Positions 60,528 through 64,000 of a stretch of 64,000 nt of DNA are shown in pieces. The stretch's first letter is position 1. Every line of letters begins with the position of its first letter. Position numbers and translations under genes: made by a program. Source of the DNA: Cacconaster sp033811195 (GTDB lineage: Bacteria > Bacteroidota > Bacteroidia > Bacteroidales > UBA932); the NCBI GenBank assembly GCA_033811195.1, contig JAPXOZ010000008.1, forward strand, positions 25,512 to 89,511, read 5' to 3'. Under the pieces are notes generated by a model, which worked only from the letters and a program-made list of their open reading frames with translations, was not told where the DNA came from and did not search any database.

Positions 60528-61631
60528 ATGAACAAAAAAATCTTTTATTTGCTGGCAATAGCCGGCATCGTACTCTTAGGCGGTTGCAAACAAGTCTGCA
60601 CCGTAACAGGCACAATCACCGATGAACTTGCTACCACACCTGGAGCAGCCATCTTATTTACAAATGTAATCACAGAACAAGCAGACACAGTACAGATTGT
60701 TGACGGCGTGTTTGAATATTCCTGCGATGCAGATATCAACGGATGTTATAGCGTTTCTCTTTTGACTGAACCCAGAATCAGGAACAACAACAATACGATG
60801 TTTATCCCTGAACCCGGGACAATAACTATCAATCTCAATGAACCGGCCACTGTTGAGGGTGGAAAACACAATAAGGCACTTTTTGAATTCAGAGATACCC
60901 TGAAACAAATTCAGGAAGAGGCATTGAACCTATTTGAAGAGGCTCGTGCACTTCCCCAGGAAGAAGCTGCTGCAAAAATGCAGGAAGTTCGGGAGAATTA
61001 CCAGACAAAAGTGCGTGAATTGAGTGACAAAACCATCGATGCCAATCCCAACGGATATCTCGGTTTTTATGCTCTGAACAACTTCATCTATGACCTTTCA
61101 TATGAAGAACTCAAGGCATATGTGGAAAAGATGGGAGAGTTTACCAAAAACCATCCCTTCGTAGCCGGCCAAATTGCAGCAGGTGAGGCTAGAGAAGCTA
61201 CCGCAGAAGGTAAAATGTTTGCTGATTTTGAAGGTAAAACCCCTGCAGGAGAGGCTGTGAAACTTTCCGACTATGTTGGCCAAGGCAAATATGTGCTCGT
61301 GGATTTCTGGGCATCTTGGTGCGGTCCCTGCAGAAGGGAAATTGAAAACACTCTCCTGGGTGTTTATGATACATATACTCCGAAAGGACTTGTTGTTCTT
61401 GGAGTAGCAGTTTGGGAGCGCAACGGAGACAACTCCGCAAGCGTAGCTACAATGGAAGAGCTTGGAATGAAATGGGATCAGATCTTCATGGGCGATGATA
61501 AGACCCCTACCGATCTTTATGGTATTTCAGGAATTCCTCAAATTATACTCTTTGGCCCCGACGGTACTATTGTTAAACGTAACCTTCGCGGTGAAGAACT
61601 TGTTAAGATTGTAGAGGAAGTTCTACAATAG
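60528..61631 (+). CDS. TlpA-like thiol-disulfide oxidoreductase lipoprotein with DUF4369-type N-domain
   Basis: The 367-residue protein has a signal and lipobox LLGGC (Cys20), an N-terminal beta-rich domain like DUF4369 (TVTGTITDELATTPGAAILF), a helical middle part and a C-terminal thioredoxin fold with FWASWCGPC (Cys265, Cys268) and the cis-Pro loop GISGIPQIILFGPDG. It should reduce or exchange disulfides in the periplasm. Its last 29 bp overlap the convergent MalY gene. Confidence 0.9.
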   Translation: MNKKIFYLLAIAGIVLLGGCKQVCTVTGTITDELATTPGAAILFTNVITEQADTVQIVDGVFEYSCDADINGCYSVSLLTEPRIRNNNNTMFIPEPGTITINLNEPATVEGGKHNKALFEFRDTLKQIQEEALNLFEEARALPQEEAAAKMQEVRENYQTKVRELSDKTIDANPNGYLGFYALNNFIYDLSYEELKAYVEKMGEFTKNHPFVAGQIAAGEAREATAEGKMFADFEGKTPAGEAVKLSDYVGQGKYVLVDFWASWCGPCRREIENTLLGVYDTYTPKGLVVLGVAVWERNGDNSASVATMEELGMKWDQIFMGDDKTPTDLYGISGIPQIILFGPDGTIVKRNLRGEELVKIVEEVLQ

Positions 61632-62802
61632 ATTTCCGCACAGCTTTAGCGAGCTGCTCCAATGCACGTGACAACACGGCACGAGGGCAGCCTACATTAA
61701 GACGCATATAACCTGAGCCCTCCTTGCCGAACGCGACACCGTCGTTCAAAGCAAGGCGGGCTTTGTTTGTAAATAAATTCTTTAGCTCCGTCTGGTCAAT
61801 TCCAAGCCCACGGCAGTCCAGCCAGATCAGAAAAGAGGCCTGTGGCCGCACGGGACGTATAGCGGGAATATTCTTTTCAAGAAATTCCTCTACAAAGCGG
61901 ACATTGCCCTCCACATAGTCAAGCATCTGCCTACGCCACTCTCCACCCTTTGTAAAGGCCGCTTCTGTGGCCACTGCCGCTATAAAAGTAGGCGAAGCCA
62001 GATGATTTGCATTCAGCCAGCCATAGAAACGTTCACGTATCTCCGGATTATGCACAACACTGAATGAACTCACAAGACCCGCTATATTAAAGGTCTTGGT
62101 GGGAGCAGCAAAAGTGATTGAGATATTCTTTGCATCCTCTGACGCCATAGGGAATGGAATATGACGATTGTCAAATAGCGCCATATCAGCGTGGATCTCA
62201 TCTGAGATCACCATAACTCCATATTTAGAACAAATACGGGCCATTTCAGCCAGAGTTTCCGAGGACCATACGATACCTGCGGGATTGTGTGGACTGCAAA
62301 GGATCAAAATCTTTGGAGAAGAGGTCCTACAGATCTCTTCAAGCCCCACTAGATCCATCTTGTAGCCCTCCTCAGTGCGTATAAGAGGATTTAACAGAAG
62401 CTGCCTTCCTGTATCATTTGGAACATGAATAAAAGGCATATATACCGGAGGTTGTATTATCACTCCATCCCCAGTAGAAGTAAAGCACTGCAGTACAAAG
62501 GCAATACCTTTTACAATACCCGGGATAAAAGACAACTCCTCACGCGAAATCTCCCATCCATGCAGTTGCCTCTCCCAGTTGATAATCGATTGCCAATAAC
62601 TTTCGGGAGGTGTAGAGTAGCCATAAATTTCATGATCAAAACGTTCCCTGAGGGCTTCTACAACGCAATCGGGAGTCTTGAAGTCCATATCTGCCACCCA
62701 AAGAGGTAGAAGATCATCTCTGCCATAGAGTTTAGTTAGAAGATCTGTCTTATAAGCGTTAGTTCCGCGCCTGTCGATTATTTCGTCAAAAATTGTATTC
62801 AT
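61603..62802 (-). CDS. MalY/PatB-type cystathionine beta-lyase/aminotransferase
   Basis: The 399-residue fold type I PLP enzyme has PLWVADMDFKTPDCV, the PHNPAGIVWS substrate block, ISDEIHAD with the PLP Asp, and the PLP Lys in APTKTFNIAGL. PatB-like enzymes cleave cystathionine or cysteine conjugates; MalY of E. coli also regulates maltose genes. The exact substrate is open. A promoter box ends 4 nt before the ATG, so the message may be leaderless. It overlaps the TlpA gene by 29 bp tail to tail. Confidence 0.88.
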   Translation of the reverse strand: MNTIFDEIIDRRGTNAYKTDLLTKLYGRDDLLPLWVADMDFKTPDCVVEALRERFDHEIYGYSTPPESYWQSIINWERQLHGWEISREELSFIPGIVKGIAFVLQCFTSTGDGVIIQPPVYMPFIHVPNDTGRQLLLNPLIRTEEGYKMDLVGLEEICRTSSPKILILCSPHNPAGIVWSSETLAEMARICSKYGVMVISDEIHADMALFDNRHIPFPMASEDAKNISITFAAPTKTFNIAGLVSSFSVVHNPEIRERFYGWLNANHLASPTFIAAVATEAAFTKGGEWRRQMLDYVEGNVRFVEEFLEKNIPAIRPVRPQASFLIWLDCRGLGIDQTELKNLFTNKARLALNDGVAFGKEGSGYMRLNVGCPRAVLSRALEQLAKAVRKSIVELPLQS

Positions 62803-62806
62803 GCGG

Positions 62807-62814
62807 CAAATATA
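62807..62814 (-). promoter_or_regulatory. Putative -7 promoter box for malY/patB gene
   Basis: Minus-strand TATATTTG matches TAnnTTTG and ends only 4 nt before the ATG. It is divergent from the tRNA promoter. Confidence 0.4.
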
Positions 62815-62835
62815 ATTATAAAAAAGGCAGTTTCT

Positions 62836-62867
62836 TTTGGTTATTTGAGTAAAGAGAGTTATTTTTG
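62836..62867 (+). promoter_or_regulatory. Putative promoter of tRNA-Pro
   Basis: TTTG at 62836-62839 and TATTTTTG at 62860-62867 match the Bacteroidetes -33/-7 elements with the usual 20-nt spacer, 17 nt before the tRNA. Confidence 0.6.
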
Positions 62868-62884
62868 CAACCCCAATGAGGGAT

Positions 62885-62958
62885 CGGGAAGTGGCGCAGT
62901 TGGTTAGCGCACCACGTTAGGGACGTGGGGGCCGTCCGTTCGAGTCGGATCTTCCCGA
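62885..62958 (+). tRNA. tRNA-Pro, anticodon AGG
   Basis: All arms fold by eye: a 7-bp acceptor stem CGGGAAG/CTTCCCG, D-stem GCGC/GCGC, anticodon stem CCACG/CGTGG with loop TTAGGGA, a 5-nt variable region, and T-stem GTCCG/CGGAT with loop TTCGAGT. U33 and the loop length place the anticodon at 62919-62921 as AGG. C1-G72 and A73 fit bacterial tRNA-Pro identity, and G37 is usual for tRNA-Pro. CCA is not encoded. The A at position 34 is unusual in bacteria for proline. Confidence 0.9.
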
Positions 62959-62994
62959 CAAAAGAGAGAGCGACTAAGGTCACTCTCTCTTTTG
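62959..62994 (+). terminator. Terminator after tRNA-Pro
   Basis: A long stem starting CAAAAGAGAGAG pairs with CTCTCTTTTG through one mismatch (16 positions per arm, TAAG loop) directly after the tRNA. It is followed by T-rich DNA. Confidence 0.8.
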
Positions 62995-63028
62995 TTTGTA
63001 AATAAAAACAATTATCCATATCAAATAT

Positions 63029-63080
63029 CAAAAGCCCCGAGCAGCGATTGCTGTCAGAACATCTCAAAGTTGGCAGCTAC
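63029..63080 (-). pseudogene. Decayed remnant of the 5S rRNA 3' end and its terminator
   Basis: The plus strand here repeats the order found at 63662-63715. CAAAAGCCCCGA, then TGCTGTC, then an AAAGTTGGC-x-GCTAC block agree with the terminator arm, second arm and 5S 3' end of the intact gene, with substitutions and small indels between. The similarity fades after 63080. The second terminator arm is destroyed, so it cannot form the original hairpin. Confidence 0.65.
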
Positions 63081-63118
63081 TCAACACCTTTTACGTGATA
63101 GTGTAAAATAATTGTGCT

Positions 63119-63153
63119 TTTGACAATTTTTCTGTACAAATAAATTAAATTTG
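63119..63153 (+). promoter_or_regulatory. Putative promoter of the 63189 membrane protein gene
   Basis: TTTG at 63119-63122 and TAAATTTG at 63146-63153 resemble the -33/-7 pair with a 23-nt spacer, slightly long. The box lies 35 nt before the ATG. The DNA from 63081 to 63118 shows nothing else. Confidence 0.4.
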
Positions 63154-63188
63154 TCCACAATTCAATTTTGCTATTATAAAAAAACGGG

Positions 63189-63635
63189 ATGAAAAATATC
63201 AAGCAAACATTTCATGTACTGAGCTATCTACAATATCCATTTTTGTTAATCGGAATATTTTTATTGTTCAAGCCTTTTTTCCGAGGATTCAATTATCCGT
63301 TTTCAAACCCGGAATTCTTCTTTAAAACTTACAATCATGTATTGATCTTTTTCGGATTGACTCTTAGTTTTGCAGCACTGCAAGACTCGAGTAAAACATC
63401 TTTGCGTTATGAAAAGCGAATTTGGCAAAATCCCAAAAAGGCAAAAGTTATTTTCATATTCACCATCGTAACGATAATTCTCTTTTTTATTGCAGGAATG
63501 TTAGGATTTTTTTCAAAAGAGAATACATTCAAGGAATTCTCCTCCGGTTCTCTGATTTTAGCTATCGGCTTATTGGGCTATCTGAAACTTCAAATTGAGA
63601 TATATGAGAACCATAAAAAGGTAAAAAAGGAATAA
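63189..63635 (+). CDS. Small four-helix membrane protein of unknown function
   Basis: The 148-residue protein has four hydrophobic stretches (about residues 16-31, 46-64, 86-108 and 118-135) and a basic tail (HKKVKKE). No motif is recognised. It lies between the decayed 5S remnant and the intact rRNA operon end, convergent with the operon. The A/T-rich sequence and many Phe/Ile/Lys codons contrast with nearby genes, which could point to a separate origin, but small membrane proteins are often like this. Confidence 0.65.
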   Translation: MKNIKQTFHVLSYLQYPFLLIGIFLLFKPFFRGFNYPFSNPEFFFKTYNHVLIFFGLTLSFAALQDSSKTSLRYEKRIWQNPKKAKVIFIFTIVTIILFFIAGMLGFFSKENTFKEFSSGSLILAIGLLGYLKLQIEIYENHKKVKKE

Positions 63636-63663
63636 GATCGCGTTTCTAGGGTTTTAAATAACA

Positions 63664-63695
63664 AAAGCCCCGACAACTGATGCTGTCGGGGCTTT
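63664..63695 (-). terminator. Terminator of the rRNA operon
   Basis: A 12-bp perfect GC-rich stem (AAAGCCCCGACA and its complement) with an 8-nt loop lies about 7 bp past the 5S 3' end on the minus strand. A T-rich run follows it in that direction. Confidence 0.88.
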
Positions 63696-63701
63696 CTAAA
63701 A

Positions 63702-63813
63702 GTTGGCGGCTACCTACTCTCCCACTTGGTGTAGCAGTACCATCGGCGTTGGTGAGCTTAACTTCTCTGTTCGGGATGGGAAGAGGTGGAGCCTCACCGC
63801 TATAACCACCTTA
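63702..63813 (-). rRNA. rrf: 5S ribosomal RNA
   Basis: On the minus strand the segment begins AAGGTGGTTATAGCGG, continues through CCACCTCTTCCCATCCCGAA and AGAGAAGTTAAGC, and ends GAGAGTAGGTAGCCGCC. These are the conserved 5S blocks, and GGTGGT near the 5' end pairs with GCCGCC near the 3' end to give helix I. Ends are placed by eye to within a few bases. A terminator follows and the 23S 3' end lies upstream. Confidence 0.9.
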
Positions 63814-63954
63814 ATAACTTGGTGACTCTTGTGTTAGGTTGCGTTCCGTGGAACTCTACCGGAGCCAATATAGCTTTTGAGAAAGATAACGAAATAAATT
63901 CCTGTCTATTTTGCCGAAATTTGTAATCATTTTGTTGGTTGATTAGAAATTCCT

Positions 63955-64000
63955 GTCCAAGCGAAGTATTCGGGATATTAGTACCGTTCGACTTTGACAT
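63955..64000 (-). rRNA. rrl: 23S ribosomal RNA, 3' end only (partial)
   Basis: The minus-strand sequence entering the window contains GAACGGTACTAATATCCCG, which matches the conserved GGTACTAAT segment close to the 23S 3' terminus. The gene continues past the window edge. Its exact 3' end near 63955 is a guess. The 23S-5S spacer (about 63814-63954) has two copies of AAATTCCTGTC (near 63896 and 63949) and no other feature. Confidence 0.75.

Noticed and set aside
62816..63067. 83-codon minus-strand frame across the tRNA
   Set aside because: It is antisense to tRNA-Pro and its terminator and has no protein-like features.
63800..64000. 66-codon minus-strand frame at the window end
   Set aside because: It lies in the 23S-5S rRNA spacer and the 23S 3' end.

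Overview
The window is a gene-dense stretch of a Bacteroidetes chromosome, most likely order Bacteroidales. This rests on gene content and order (mraZ–rsmH–ftsL–PASTA PBP–murE–mraY–murD–ftsW–murG–murC–ftsQAZ; exbB–small membrane protein–exbD–exbD; serC–serA–DUF1015), on many short lipoproteins with SPII-type signals, and on promoters of the Bacteroidetes type (-7 box TAnnTTTG, often with TTTG about 20 nt upstream) at many transcription-unit starts. The MurE DNPR motif predicts meso-diaminopimelate peptidoglycan. I cannot name genus or species.

Layout. 1-5.1 kb: xseBA (-), engB, prs, a stand-alone nadE and a small membrane protein (+), then lptB and dnaX (-). 6.9-10.7 kb: M16 protease, O-methyltransferase and mscL (+), and an M23 lipoprotein (-). 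10.8-26.2 kb: the complete division and cell-wall (dcw) cluster, interrupted between ftsW and murG by about 450 bp of non-coding heptanucleotide repeats. 26.2-33.2 kb: a housekeeping run gltX, rpiB, truB, queA, dprA, tatD, ansA. 33.3-35.7 kb: an ExbB/ExbD energy module. 35.7-39.8 kb: alkaline phosphatase, asnS, udk and a TonB-like protein. 39.8-46.3 kb (-): S41 protease, dCMP deaminase, acyl-CoA/AMP ligase, an MsbA-like ABC exporter and an FKBP lipoprotein. 46.5-55.4 kb: recQ, convergent miaA and a pRiA4b-ORF3-like gene, an IMPACT-family gene, pyrBI, and serC–serA-like–DUF1015. 55.5-60.4 kb (-): a lipoprotein peptide deformylase, ROK kinase, MFS sugar permease, GH109-type glycosidase and GNAT, which looks like a small (amino)sugar-use unit. 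60.5-64 kb: a TlpA-like thioredoxin lipoprotein, a MalY/PatB lyase, tRNA-Pro(AGG), a small membrane protein, and the distal end (5S and 23S 3' end) of an rRNA operon running on the minus strand.

The most unusual signal is a dispersed, degenerate repeat with a strict 7-nt period (roughly GAGTNNN on one strand, AACTCNN on the other). A long array of it lies between ftsW and murG and starts inside the last codons of ftsW. Shorter arrays sit before prs, between msbA and the FKBP gene, and after DUF1015. One array of ten heptamers lies in frame inside dnaX, where it encodes part of the tau linker. A second heptamer flavour (about AGCCAAN) sits just before murG.

Other points to check: a perfect 15-bp inverted repeat that buries the dprA start codon, a decayed copy of the 5S 3' end and its terminator 630 bp from the intact one, a tRNA-Pro with anticodon AGG, a SerA-like enzyme lacking the catalytic His, an exported deformylase, and promoter boxes so close to some start codons that the mRNAs would be leaderless. 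All function calls come from reading sequence motifs; no database search was run.
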